From: a virus
Direction: 5' to 3' (one strand)
DNA: 64,000 bases
IMG/VR virus record: IMGVR_UViG_3300047472_000237
Coordinates: 1-64,000 of that record
Part shown: one piece after another, positions 22,994 to 33,400 of the stretch
How the letters are laid out: each line of letters begins with the position of its first letter
Position numbering within the stretch: position 1 is the stretch's first letter
The notes under the pieces: model-generated
Database searches by the model: none
Told to the model about the DNA's origin: nothing
The model's input: only the letters and a program-made list of their open reading frames with translations
Made by a program: the position numbers and the translations under genes

Positions 22994-24550
22994 ATGGCCA
23001 AGCTCAACAAAATTGACAGCAACTCGACCGCGTCGAGCTACTGTGAGGAAGCAAGCCTCGGCGTGCTCCCCGCCGCTGCGTCCCAGGTGTGGACGCCGCT
23101 CGAGCCGAACAGCTACAGCGACTTCGGTGGTCAGGTGACCACGGTCGCCCGCAATCCGATCAACAGCGGTCGTCAGCGCAAGAAGGGCGTCGTGACCGAC
23201 ATCGAGGCCAGCGGTGGCCTCAACTCGGACATCACGCAGACGAACATCCAGGGCCTCATGCAGGGGTTCACCTTCTCCGACCTCCGACGCAAGAACGAGA
23301 AGACGGCCATCACGTCCGTCACCGCCGGCACCAAGAAGTACGCCCTGGTCACGAGCGGCTACCGCGTCGGCGACCTGGTGTTCTTCAGCGGCTTCGCCAA
23401 CGCGGCCAACAACGGCCTCAAGCGCGTCACCGCCGTGGACGGCACGGACGTCACGGTCGCTGAGACCGTCGTCGACGAGACCGTCGCCGGCTCCGTCAAG
23501 GCGGTCGCAGTCGGCTTCCAGTTCACCGCTGCGGATGCCACCATCGACGGCGACGGTGCCTCGCTCCCGGCCCTCGAGACCACCACCAAGGATCTGACCC
23601 AACTCGGTCTGATCCCCGGCGAGTTCATCTTCATCGGCGGCGACGGTGCTGCGGAGAAGTTCGCGACGGCTGCCAACAACGGCTTCGCCCGCGTCCGCTC
23701 CGTCGCGGCCGGCGTGATCACCTTCGACAAGACCAGCGACACGATGGTCGATGACGCCGGCACGGGCAAGACCCTCCGGGTGTTCTTCGGCCGCGTGCTC
23801 AAGAACGAAGTCGGTACGCTGATCAAGCGTCGTTCCTACACGCTGGAGCGCCGCCTCGGTGCCAACGACGACTCCGACCTCACGCGGGAACAGGCCGAGT
23901 ATCTCGAGGGTGCCATCGCCAGCGAGTTCTCGCTGAACGTGCCCACCGCCGAGAAGGCCACGGTCGACATCTCCTTCATGGCGCTGCGGAACTCGACCAT
24001 CGACGAGAACATCAGCGGGGCCAACACCCTGCTCACCAAGGTCGCCAGCGTGGTGAACACCCCGCTGATCGAGGCGGACGCCTTCAACACGAGCTCGGAC
24101 GTCAGCCGCATCAAGCTGGCGTCGGTCGTCGCCGGCCAGCCGAACCCGGAGCCGCTCTTCGCGTTCGTGCAGGAGTTCAGCCTGACGGTCAACAACAACC
24201 TCACGGGCAACAAGGCCGTCGGTGTCACCGGCAGCTTCGAAGTCACGGCCGGCACCTTCGAGGTCGGCGGCAACATCACGGCATACTTCAGCGACGTCGC
24301 TGCGGTGGAAGCCGTGAAGAACAACGCTGACATCACGCTGGAAGCCCACTTCGTCAAGTCGAACGCGGGTATCACCTTCGACGTCCCGCTCATCACCCTG
24401 GGCGACGGCCGCCCGAACGTGGAACAGGACCAGGCAATCACCTTGCCGCTCGAGACGATGGCCGCCACCGGCGCGAAGATCGACCCGAACCTGAACCACA
24501 CCCTGTTGATCGTGTTCTGGGACTACCTCCCGAACGCGGCCGACCTGTAA
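22994..24550 (+). CDS. Major tail tube protein with an internal duplicated domain
   Basis: 518 residues, long for a tube protein. The N terminus (about 1-95) and the C-terminal 260 (RRLGANDDSDLTREQAEYL..., VQEFSLTVNNNL, VTGSFEVTAGTFEVGGNITAYF) fit the phage tail-tube-2 type fold. Residues about 95-260 look inserted: two related beta units, one with RVGDLVFFSGFANAANNG and one with IPGEFIFIGG...FATAANNGFARV. Such insertions decorate the outside of the tail. A strong terminator follows. Confidence 0.8.
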   Translation: MAKLNKIDSNSTASSYCEEASLGVLPAAASQVWTPLEPNSYSDFGGQVTTVARNPINSGRQRKKGVVTDIEASGGLNSDITQTNIQGLMQGFTFSDLRRKNEKTAITSVTAGTKKYALVTSGYRVGDLVFFSGFANAANNGLKRVTAVDGTDVTVAETVVDETVAGSVKAVAVGFQFTAADATIDGDGASLPALETTTKDLTQLGLIPGEFIFIGGDGAAEKFATAANNGFARVRSVAAGVITFDKTSDTMVDDAGTGKTLRVFFGRVLKNEVGTLIKRRSYTLERRLGANDDSDLTREQAEYLEGAIASEFSLNVPTAEKATVDISFMALRNSTIDENISGANTLLTKVASVVNTPLIEADAFNTSSDVSRIKLASVVAGQPNPEPLFAFVQEFSLTVNNNLTGNKAVGVTGSFEVTAGTFEVGGNITAYFSDVAAVEAVKNNADITLEAHFVKSNAGITFDVPLITLGDGRPNVEQDQAITLPLETMAATGAKIDPNLNHTLLIVFWDYLPNAADL

Positions 24551-24573
24551 TCGGTGAAGGGGAGAGCACCACG

Positions 24574-24609
24574 TGTCGGCTCCGGATTATTCCGGAGCCG
24601 ACATTGTTT
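24574..24609 (+). terminator. Rho-independent terminator after the tail tube gene
   Basis: TGTCGGCTCCGGA (24574-24586) pairs perfectly with TCCGGAGCCGACA (24591-24603), followed by TTGTTT. Confidence 0.85.
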
Positions 24610-24712
24610 CGGCTTGCCCACCGCTTCACCTTCCGGTACATTTCACTCCTCACGCTCGACAGCGGTCGGGCACTTGTAGAGAGTTCAGCGATAGTTTCAC
24701 GGAGCACTGATC

Positions 24713-25132
24713 ATGGCAAGCACTTACGGCGCATACAAGACCGACGAGAACCGCGAACGCACGGGCGTGAAGCTCGACCTCGGCGAGGCTGGCAAGTTCC
24801 AGATCGCCCGCGCCGGCGGCGGCAACTCGAACTTCGAGAAGCGCCTCCAGGCCGTCACGAAGCCGTACCGCCGCGCGATCCAGACCGGCAACATCGACAA
24901 GAAGATCGCGGATCGTCTTCTTGCCGAGACGTACGCCGACACGGTGCTGCTCGGCTGGGAAGGCGTCAGCGGCGAAGACGGCAAGGAGCTCCCGTTCAAT
25001 CGCGACAACGCGATCAAGCTGTTCACCGATCTCCCCGACCTGTTCAAGGAGATCCGCGAGACGGCGGAAGACGCGACCCTCTACCGCGCCGAGCTCAATG
25101 GGGTGGACGCAAAAAACTCTGTGACTGCCTGA
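24713..25132 (+). CDS. Tail assembly chaperone, short (G-like) form
   Basis: 139 residues. Position between tail tube and tape measure, helical composition (FNRDNAIKLFTDLPDLFKEIRETAEDATLYR) and a slippery site just before the stop identify the first part of a siphophage G/GT chaperone. The chaperone coats the tape measure during tail assembly and is not in the virion. Confidence 0.85.
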   Translation: MASTYGAYKTDENRERTGVKLDLGEAGKFQIARAGGGNSNFEKRLQAVTKPYRRAIQTGNIDKKIADRLLAETYADTVLLGWEGVSGEDGKELPFNRDNAIKLFTDLPDLFKEIRETAEDATLYRAELNGVDAKNSVTA

Positions 25133-25461
25133 TCTACGCCCTGGAGCAGGGCAAGACAGAGCAGAAGATCATCGCCGACTGCATACGCACGAGGCGGCCG
25201 TTCCCCAAGGCCATTGCGAATGCTCCCGAGCTCTTCTTGGGTCTCGAGTTCGTCTATGGTGCGTACTTCGAGCTGAGCTCGTGTCGCGATTACGGTTGGG
25301 GAATGGGGCCGATCCCCTGGACGGCCATCCAGGACTACGCCGAGTCTCATTCGCTCGACGAAGACGACACGCTCGACTTCCGGTATTTCATCCAGGAACT
25401 CGACCGCGCGCACCTGGAGTGGATCAACGCGAAGAGCGCCAAGGATTCGGCGAAGAAGTGA
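24713..25461 (+). CDS. Tail assembly chaperone, frameshifted (GT-like) form
   Basis: A -1 shift at A AAA AAC (25111-25117) joins the first 135 codons to a second frame that reads LCDCLIYALEQGK and ends at 25461, giving about 249 residues. The second part has no plausible start of its own and covers FPKAIANAPELFLGLEFVYGAY and a terminal helix. In lambda the ratio of G to GT matters for tail assembly. Confidence 0.85.
25111..25117 (+). promoter_or_regulatory. Programmed -1 frameshift site
   Basis: A_AAA_AAC read in the frame GCA AAA AAC; canonical X_XXY_YYZ heptamer positioned 13 nt before the short-form stop codon (TGA at 25130). Confidence 0.9.
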
Positions 25462-25494
25462 TGTTGGGAGGCCGTCGCGAGTGTATAATTCGTG

Positions 25495-25929
25495 ATGGCC
25501 TCCCTTCACGCATTCTCGGCTACGATGGACACTCGCGTGAAGGCGATTGGGAAGAACGTCAACGGCACAAAGCGTGCCGTCGCGAAGGCGGTCATCAGAG
25601 AGTGTATCGTCTCCACGCCCGTCGACAAGGGTGTCGCCCGTTCCAACTGGCAGGCACTTCTCGGAGACTACTCGGCCGACAAGGTTCCCGCGTTCGCACC
25701 AGGAAACCACCTGGGCCTGGCGGAAACCGCGAACGCTGACGCTGCCATCCAGGCGGCCAACTCGGCCATCGACCGAGCCGCGCCGGGGGAAGACATCGTA
25801 GTCCTGAACAACGTCGACTACATCGAGACGCTGAACAACGGATCGTCTACCCAGATGGCTGCGAACTTTGTCCAGAAGGGGATCGGGGCCGGCATTGCCG
25901 CCGTCAACAGCATGAAGGTGGTGCCGTAA
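25495..25929 (+). CDS. Neck/tail completion protein (HK97 gp10-like, putative)
   Basis: 144 residues. The pattern VSTPVDKGVARSNWQA (about residue 38) is typical of small tail-completion proteins of the HK97 gp10 type, and the C terminus reads NNVDYIETLNNGSSTQMA. TATAAT (25484-25489) lies just before two possible starts, GTG 25492 and ATG 25495; the latter is chosen. Its place after, not before, the chaperone is a rearrangement relative to the usual order. Confidence 0.65.
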   Translation: MASLHAFSATMDTRVKAIGKNVNGTKRAVAKAVIRECIVSTPVDKGVARSNWQALLGDYSADKVPAFAPGNHLGLAETANADAAIQAANSAIDRAAPGEDIVVLNNVDYIETLNNGSSTQMAANFVQKGIGAGIAAVNSMKVVP

Positions 25930-28434
25930 GTGACCGAACGCATTGTCATCGTCGTCAGTGAGAATGGCACTGAGCAGGTCATCAAGAAGCTCAAGGGCGT
26001 TGGCGCACAGGCCAAGAGCTCTGGCGACTCTGTCGGCTTTCTCCAGAACGCCCTCGGACTGCTCGGAGCCGCCGCCACCATCAAGGGCGTGCTTGGTTAC
26101 ATCGACGCCTTCACCGAGCTCCAGAACAAGCTGGCGACCGTCTCCCGCTCGCAGGAGGAAGCGGCCCTGGCCAGCCAGAAGCTGCTCGACGTCGCCAACC
26201 GCAGCCGCACGTCGTGGGAAGACACCGTCACGCTGTACCAGCGCGTCGTCCGCTCGACGGAACAACTCGGCCTCTCTCACAAAGAGTCGGCCCGGATCGT
26301 GGAGACCCTCAACAAGGCCACGATCGTCGGCGGTGCATCCGCCATCGAAGCCTCGAACGCCATCATCCAGTTGTCGCAGGCGTTCAGCGCCGGCGTGCTG
26401 CGTGGTCAGGAACTTCGCTCCGTCATGACGCAGATGCCGCTGATCGCGGACATCCTGGCGAAGAAGATGAACACGACGATGGGCGGCCTGTTGAAGCTCG
26501 GCCCGCAGGGCAAGATCTCGGCTCAGGTCATGGCCGACGCCCTCCTCGAGGCCAGCGACGAAATCGACAAGGCGTTCGCCAAGACCCTGCCGACCATCGG
26601 TCAGCAGATGAAGGTGCTCGGCAACCAGGTGCTGAAGTTCGTCGGCGACCTGAACAACAAGTACGAAATCCTGCCGAAGATCACCAAGGGCATCGAGTTC
26701 CTCGGTGCCAACATCGACACGTTCGCCCGCGCGGTGCTCGCCGGCTCGCTCGTGATCGGCATCCAGAAGGCCATCGGCGGGTTCAACGCACTGACCGCCG
26801 CGATCGCGGCCAACCCGGTCGGCCTCATCGCCGTCGCTATCACGGCCGGCCTGGTGGCCCTGATCGCCTTCAGCGACCAGCTGTCGCTTGCTGGTGAGGG
26901 CACCGCGACGCTCGCCGACTTCGCCAAGGCGTTCTGGGAAGAGCTCAAGTCGGACATCGCGTTCGCCGTGGAGCTCTTCCAGAAGAACTTCGGTTGGATC
27001 GCTGACTATCTCCGCCAGATCTTTGGCACGGACTTCGCCATCAGCATCAAGGGATTCTTGATGCTCGGTGCCAAGGCCGTTGACTCGTTCATCGGCATCT
27101 GGGTCGGTGCTGGCTTCGCCATCATCGAGGCGTTCCGGAACATCCCCGCGACGGTTGAACTGATCTTCAAGGGAATGATCAACGCCCTGATCGGTCAGAT
27201 CGAGTCGTTCATCAATACGTTTGTGTCCGCGATCAACGTCATCGCCGACTCCTCCCTGGGCAAGAAGTTGGGCCTGACCGCCCTCAAGCAGAACGTCCTC
27301 CCCCGACTGGAAATGTCGAAGGAGGCACAGACCACCGGCGCTGCCATCGGCAAGGCGTTCGTGGACGGCTTCAAGTCGGTCACCGACGCCCAGGACTTGG
27401 TTACGAAACTCAGTATCCGTGCAGAAGAGATCGGCAAGGATCGCCTGGCCAAGGCCGGCCCTGACCCGGCCCTGAACCCCAAGGCCCAGGAAGAGTTCGA
27501 GGCCAAGCAGGCTGCGGCCGCTGCCGCCCTGACCCGCGCTCAGTCGATCGCTGACGTCATCGAGTCGCTCGAGAACGAGAACGAAGCACTCACGAAGGTC
27601 ATCGACAATCGCCGGATCTCGAACGAGTACATCCGGATCGAGCAGGGCCTGCGGTCGAAGGGTGTGACCCTGACCGAAGCAGAGAGCCAGTCGATCCAGT
27701 CGGTGCTCGAGAAGAACCGTGCGTTGAAGGACCAGCAGTCGGCATACCAGTCGATCATGGGGCCGCAGGAAGAAGCCGCCCGCCGGATGACGGCACTCAG
27801 CGAGCTCTACCGCGCCGGCAAGATCGACGTGGACCAGTACACGGTCGCCCTCCGCGAGGCTCAGATCCAGCAACTGAGCACGTCGCGGGACGCGATGAGC
27901 GGCTTCAAGAGCGGCTTCCTCCAGGTGCAGGACGAGCTCTCGAACTTCGCTGAACTGTCCTCGAAGACGGTCGTCAACGCCTTCCACAACATGGAAGACT
28001 CGATGGTCGACTTCGTGAAGACTGGCAAGTTCAACTTCAGCGGCCTCATCGACAGCATCCTCGACGACATGATCCGCCTGGTCACGCGGCAGGCCATGAG
28101 CGGCCTGTTCAGCAGCCTCGGCGGGATGGGCGGCGGCCTCGGCTCGATGTTCGCTGGCCTCGCCGGAGCTCGTGCAGCGGGCGGCCCGGTCAGCCCCGGC
28201 GGAGCGTACCTGGTCGGCGAGCGCGGCCCCGAAGTCTTCACCCCGAACACGGGCGGGGCCATCAGCCCGAACGGCTCCATGGGTGGTGCCCCGCCTCAGG
28301 TCAACGTGAACGTGGTCAACGTGTCGGATCCTGACGAGGTCTCGTCGGCCCTGAACCACCCGGCGAACCAAGACCTCATCGTGAACATTCTCCGCAAGAA
28401 CAAGGGTGCCGCCCGCCAGGCGCTGGGAGTCTAA
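25930..28434 (+). CDS. Tail tape measure protein
   Basis: 834 residues from GTG 25930, directly after the previous stop. The N-terminal 220 residues match the tape-measure domain (FTELQNKLATVSRSQEEA, IQLSQAFSAGVLRGQELRSVMTQMP, ALLEASDEIDKAF). Hydrophobic helices lie at about 270-320 (ALTAAIAANPVGLIAVAITAG) and 365-425. The C terminus is Gly-rich with AGGPVSPGGAYLVGERGPEVF, a recurrent tape-measure tail. With the usual 0.15 nm per residue the tail would be about 125 nm. Confidence 0.9.
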   Translation: MTERIVIVVSENGTEQVIKKLKGVGAQAKSSGDSVGFLQNALGLLGAAATIKGVLGYIDAFTELQNKLATVSRSQEEAALASQKLLDVANRSRTSWEDTVTLYQRVVRSTEQLGLSHKESARIVETLNKATIVGGASAIEASNAIIQLSQAFSAGVLRGQELRSVMTQMPLIADILAKKMNTTMGGLLKLGPQGKISAQVMADALLEASDEIDKAFAKTLPTIGQQMKVLGNQVLKFVGDLNNKYEILPKITKGIEFLGANIDTFARAVLAGSLVIGIQKAIGGFNALTAAIAANPVGLIAVAITAGLVALIAFSDQLSLAGEGTATLADFAKAFWEELKSDIAFAVELFQKNFGWIADYLRQIFGTDFAISIKGFLMLGAKAVDSFIGIWVGAGFAIIEAFRNIPATVELIFKGMINALIGQIESFINTFVSAINVIADSSLGKKLGLTALKQNVLPRLEMSKEAQTTGAAIGKAFVDGFKSVTDAQDLVTKLSIRAEEIGKDRLAKAGPDPALNPKAQEEFEAKQAAAAAALTRAQSIADVIESLENENEALTKVIDNRRISNEYIRIEQGLRSKGVTLTEAESQSIQSVLEKNRALKDQQSAYQSIMGPQEEAARRMTALSELYRAGKIDVDQYTVALREAQIQQLSTSRDAMSGFKSGFLQVQDELSNFAELSSKTVVNAFHNMEDSMVDFVKTGKFNFSGLIDSILDDMIRLVTRQAMSGLFSSLGGMGGGLGSMFAGLAGARAAGGPVSPGGAYLVGERGPEVFTPNTGGAISPNGSMGGAPPQVNVNVVNVSDPDEVSSALNHPANQDLIVNILRKNKGAARQALGV

Positions 28435-29630
28435 TGCTCTTCGTGTATCGACCAGAAACCCCGCTCCAGGAGACCCTCCGGTTCCTCACGGACGTGCTCA
28501 TCCACAAGGACGGCACGGAGCAGCGCATCTGTCTCCGCATCGCAGCCCGCACGGAGTACGCGGGCGACGTGCTCGTCGAGGACGGGCCGGAGCGCCAACG
28601 CATCGAGAACATCCTGTTCGACCAGCAGGCGAGCACGTTCGAGATCCCCGCGTGGGTGGACGGGTGCTACCTGGGCAACGCCACGGCCGCCGGTGCCACC
28701 ATGCTGAACACCGACACGACCATGTCGATCTTCCGCAACGGTGCGAAGGCAATCCTCATCTCGCCCGATGACGGCACGTATGAAATCGTGACCGTTGTCG
28801 ACGTCGACGGCGACCACCTGGAGACCTCGGCCACCACGCTCGACTGGCCGGCCATGACGGAGATCTACCCCATCCGGAACGCCCTGCTGACCCAGCAGGT
28901 TCGCTCGCAGCGGTGGACCAACAGCCTGACCAAATACACGTTCAACTTCGCCCTGTTGGACGACACGCAGAACCTGTACCAGTACACCCCGGCCGCGCTC
29001 GATTTCGATGAGATCGGCTTCGGCGACGACGCGGCCAAGCTGCTGGTCGACGACCCGAACGCCGTCGAGGATCGTCTCACCGAATCGTCCGATCGTATGG
29101 TGTCGATCATCGACAACGCCACTGGCAAGTTCAGCATCTTCAGCAACTGGCCCAAGAGCCGGCGATCGTCCTCGAAGGGATTCGTCACGACGTCTCGTCA
29201 GAAGCTGTGGGCGGCCAAGGTGTGGCTCAGCTACCTCAACGGCCGGCAGACTTCGTTCCTCCTCCCGACCTTCGCGAGCGACATCACTCCGCTCGCTGGT
29301 CTCGTTGAGGATGCCACCACGTTGCTGGTTGCTAACGCCGGCCATTCAACGTACACTGCCCTCGGCGTCAACCCACGGAAGTACATCCGCGTGGAGCTCG
29401 CCAACGGCACCGCGACGTACCACCAGGTGACCAACGTGGTCGAGGTGAACGCGGTGCAGGAAACGATCACGGTGACGCCGGCCTGGCCGGACAGCGTGAG
29501 CCTCTCGAACATCGTGCGTATCTCCGTGGTGGAGAAGGTTCGACTTGACAGCGATGACATCACGATCACCCACGCCGACCTGAACGGCACGGCCACCATT
29601 AACATGCCCGTGAAGGCGGTACTCGAATGA
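28434..29630 (+). CDS. Distal tail protein
   Basis: 398 residues, beta-rich with no membrane segment. It follows the tape measure with a one-base overlap (TAATG) and precedes the BR0599-type protein. Its content (repeated beta domains, e.g. STFEIPAWVDG and VWLSYLNGRQTSFLLPTFASD) fits a distal tail/adaptor component; no exact family is claimed. Confidence 0.7.
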   Translation: MLFVYRPETPLQETLRFLTDVLIHKDGTEQRICLRIAARTEYAGDVLVEDGPERQRIENILFDQQASTFEIPAWVDGCYLGNATAAGATMLNTDTTMSIFRNGAKAILISPDDGTYEIVTVVDVDGDHLETSATTLDWPAMTEIYPIRNALLTQQVRSQRWTNSLTKYTFNFALLDDTQNLYQYTPAALDFDEIGFGDDAAKLLVDDPNAVEDRLTESSDRMVSIIDNATGKFSIFSNWPKSRRSSSKGFVTTSRQKLWAAKVWLSYLNGRQTSFLLPTFASDITPLAGLVEDATTLLVANAGHSTYTALGVNPRKYIRVELANGTATYHQVTNVVEVNAVQETITVTPAWPDSVSLSNIVRISVVEKVRLDSDDITITHADLNGTATINMPVKAVLE

Positions 29631-30439
29631 GCTACGACGCAAGAGAATCCAGCACCGAACGCGGCTCGCCAATCGAGCTCTACGATCTCGCTCTCGGCGG
29701 GACGCAGTACCACTTCACGTCCGGCGCGGAGCCGGTCACGTACACTGCCACCGACTATGAGCCGCTCGAGATCTCGCGTGACGAGGTTCGCGTCGGCCCT
29801 GAACAACGCACGGAGGTCATGACGATTGTCATGCCGTCCGCGCACCCCTTCGCCATGTCGTACGCCCGCGTGGTCCCCGGCCAACGGGCCAGCCTGACCA
29901 TCCGCCGCGTCCACCGCACCGACTCCGTCGACCAAGAGCTCATCACGCTGTTCAAGGGCATCGTCCGCTCCGTGTCGTTCAGCGACAAGGCCGGCACCGC
30001 CCGCATCGGCGTCATGCCCATCAGCGGGGCACTCGCCCGCGCCGTCCCCCGCTACACCTACAAGGGCATGTGCAACCACGTGCTCTTCGACTCCTGGTGC
30101 CAGCAGGATCCCGAGGAGTGGAACTATGTCGGCGAGGCCAGCGACGTGGACGCCAACACGTTCACCATCAGCGGCCTGACCGGCTCCAAGGGCAACGGGT
30201 GGGCGACGGGCGGCTTCGCCACCTTCAACGGCGACTACCGCCTCATCCTTCGCCAGACGAGCGACAGCATCAAGCTGCTGTTGCCGTTCAACGACGACAT
30301 CGATGGTGAGGATGTCACGATCTACACCGGCTGTGACCACTCCTTCAACGTGTGCGGAGACAAGTTCGCTAACACGATCAACTTCGGTGGCTTCCCCTTC
30401 GTCCCGACCAAGAACCCCTTCCAAAGCGGACTGAAATAA
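29627..30439 (+). CDS. Tail protein of the BR0599/DUF2163 type
   Basis: 270 residues. The N-terminal beta domain (IELYDLALGGTQYHFTSGAEPVTY) and the C-terminal Cys-containing block (YTGCDHSFNVCGDKF, NFGGFPFVP) are characteristic of the phage BR0599 family, found at the tail tip of siphophages and gene transfer agents; cysteines at CNHVLFDSWCQQ and GCDHSFNVC are likely iron-sulfur or structural ligands. It overlaps the preceding gene by 4 nt. Confidence 0.8.
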   Translation: MSYDARESSTERGSPIELYDLALGGTQYHFTSGAEPVTYTATDYEPLEISRDEVRVGPEQRTEVMTIVMPSAHPFAMSYARVVPGQRASLTIRRVHRTDSVDQELITLFKGIVRSVSFSDKAGTARIGVMPISGALARAVPRYTYKGMCNHVLFDSWCQQDPEEWNYVGEASDVDANTFTISGLTGSKGNGWATGGFATFNGDYRLILRQTSDSIKLLLPFNDDIDGEDVTIYTGCDHSFNVCGDKFANTINFGGFPFVPTKNPFQSGLK

Positions 30440-30440
30440 C

Positions 30441-33400
30441 ATGTTTGAATTCCTGTTCATGGTGGTGCTGACAGCGATCTTGACGGTCGTGGCGGAGCTC
30501 ATTCGCCCCAAGCCGAAGATCGAAAACGCTCGCCCCGCGCACCTCGGCGACTTCTCCTTCCCGACCGCCACCGAAGGCCGCGTCGTCCCGCTCGTCTGGG
30601 GCACCGTCCGCATCGACGGGCCGAACGTGGTGTGGTACGGCAACCTCGAGAACGAGCCGATCAAGAAGAAGGTCAAGACGGGAATGTTCTCGTCCAAGAA
30701 GGTTGTCACCGGCTATCAGTACTCTGTCGGCATGCAGTTCGCCCTGTGCCGTGGCGACGTTGACTTCCTCTCCAAGATTTGGATCGGTGAGGTCTCCGCC
30801 TGGGAGGGCGTGCTCGGCGAGTCGTTCGTCGAGATCGAAGATGAGAACTTCTTCGGCGGCAAGCTCGACAACGGCGGCATCGATGGCAAGTTCTCCTTCT
30901 ACCTCGGATCGCGCGAGCAGCTGCCGTCCGCCTACCTGGGCCAGACGCCGCCGGACTATCTCTGGTTCGACGACTTCTCGGCCAACGGTGGCGACCCGCT
31001 GAACGAGTACAAGGGCAGTGACGCCGGCGCTCACTACTTCGTCGCCAACAAGGGACAGGTCGGTGCTCCGACCGGCGGCGACACCAATGACGACAGCGAC
31101 GTCATGCGTGTGCTCGAACACACGGTGGCGGAAGACGCTCTGCCCTCTCCGAGCAACGAGGCGAAGGTTCGCAGCACGTACGGCGGCACGGCCCCCGGCG
31201 ACCTGAACCGCTACATGGCGCTCCTCCTGCACCCTGAGCGGCCCCGCCTCGGCGACAACGTCAAGGCCGTGATGACCTTCATCCCGAAGGCCGCCGGCGC
31301 GTTCGACTTCGCCGCCCACGGCCTCTGGCTCACGGTCAAGTGCGAAGACCAAGGCTCCCACAACAGCAACTATCACGTCGCTGTGAACGTGGACGACAGC
31401 ACGGTCAACCTGCACCTGTTCGCCCCTGGCATGGCGAACTCCGTCATCCTCGACACGGCCACCGCTGTCGGCGGCGACTTCACCATCATGACGGGCAAGC
31501 ACTCCATCGAACTTCGCGTCGAAGGTGACCGCGCTCGCGTGTTCCTCGACGGCATCAACATCATCGATGAGACCGACAGTCGCATCCTGGACATCCCGGA
31601 GAACTACTGCGGCGTGTGCGTCGGCATCGAAGGCAACCTGAACGTCGAGTTCTTCTCGTCCAACGACTGGTCAGCGGCGGGCATCTACTCGCTCGCCGTG
31701 GACAGCACCACTCGCAAGCTGGAGTCGTCCGTCCCCGCGTACCGTGGCACGTGCTACGGTGTGTGGGAGGGCGGTTACATCGGGAACAGCAGCCAGATCC
31801 AGCCCTGGGCATTCGAGCTTCGACGCTGCCCGAACCCGCTGGCCCTGACCAGCAATCGACACATCGTCAACGGATTCGACTGCAACCCGATGAACATGCT
31901 GTACGAGATCCTGCTTGATCCGGATTGGGGCCTTGCCCAGCTGAGCTCGGACATCGACGTCGACAACTTCCGCGAAGCGGCCTACACCCTGTTCGACGAG
32001 GGCAACGGCATCTCGATGAACATCGACGACGCCCTGGAGTGCTCGGAGCTCATCCGCGAGATCGAACGTCAGGTCGACGGTATCTTGTTCGTCAACCGCA
32101 CCACCGGCAAGTGGCAGATCACGCTGGCTCGCGGCGGCTACGAACTCGAAGACCTCACGTCCATCAATGAGACGAACACGGTCGAGGTCAAGGAGTTCAC
32201 CCGTGGTGCGTGGGAAGAAACCACGAACAACATCAACGTGGAGTTCGCCAACCGCACCAACGAGTACAAGGTCACGTATGCGACGGCCCAGGACTCGGCG
32301 AACATCCGGATCCAGGCGAACACGATGGTGTCCGTCACCGCCAAGTACCCTGGCGTCAAGAGCCGCGCCCTCGCGAACCAACTCGCGTGGCGTGACCTGC
32401 GGACGCTCGCGTACCCCATCGCCAAGTGCACTGTCCTCGTCGACCGCACCTTCCACAGCCGCAACCCCGGCGACCTGGTCCGCGTCACGATCACGAGCAA
32501 GGACATCGTGGATCTGCCGATGCGGATCACCCGCATGGACCTCGGCCGGCTCGACGACGGCGTCATCGAGCTCAACCTGATCCAGGACACGTTCGGCTAC
32601 GACCTCCCGTCGTTCGCCGACCCCGACAACACGCAGTGGCTGCTCCCCGGCGACACGGCCCCGCAGAACATCGAGACGGCCGACCGCGTCGTGTTCGAGG
32701 CCCCGCTCAAGTTCCTGCCGTTCGCAGACGAGAACCCTGGCGTGCCCGACCGCGTCTGGATCGGCGCTCGCTCGGCTGGCGGCGGTGGGGCCGGCTTCGC
32801 CCTGGCGGGCCGCCAAGGCTCCGACCCGTACGCCGAGTGCGGTGAGGTGGCCGGCTACCTCGTCCGTGGCAAGCTCAAGAACGCCGTCTCCGGCGGCACC
32901 ACGCAGGGCACCGACACGCTGGTCATCGAGACCGACGGCGGCGACACCCTGCTCGCCATCAGCAAGCAACTCGAGTCGCACACTTCCAAGGAAGTCGGCA
33001 CGAGCCTGTTCAACCTTCTGCTCATCGACAACGAGTTCGTGGCCCACACCGGCTACACGCTCGGCTCCGGCATCATCACGCTGACTGGCGTCTACCGTGG
33101 CATGCTGGATACCGTCCCGGCCGCCCACGCGGTCGGTGCCAAGGTCTGGTTCTTGTCGACGTCGGGCAACCTGACCGACCTGGCATGGACGCCCGGCGCG
33201 ACGGTGCAGATCCGCCCGCTGCCACAGAACCTCAAGGGCGAGCTCGACGTGTCGCTCGCCACGCCGTCCAACGTGCTGATGAACAACCGCGTTCGCCGGC
33301 CGTACCCGCCGACGAACTTCAAGCTCGACGGTGTGCCGTATCCGGAGACGATGAACCTCGACTCGCTGCCGGCCGAAGACATCCAAGGCTGGCACGACGC

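Noticed and set aside
25081-28371. A 1096-codon open frame on the minus strand opposite the tape measure gene
   Set aside because: Same cause: biased third codon positions of a long + strand gene; no recognisable domain.
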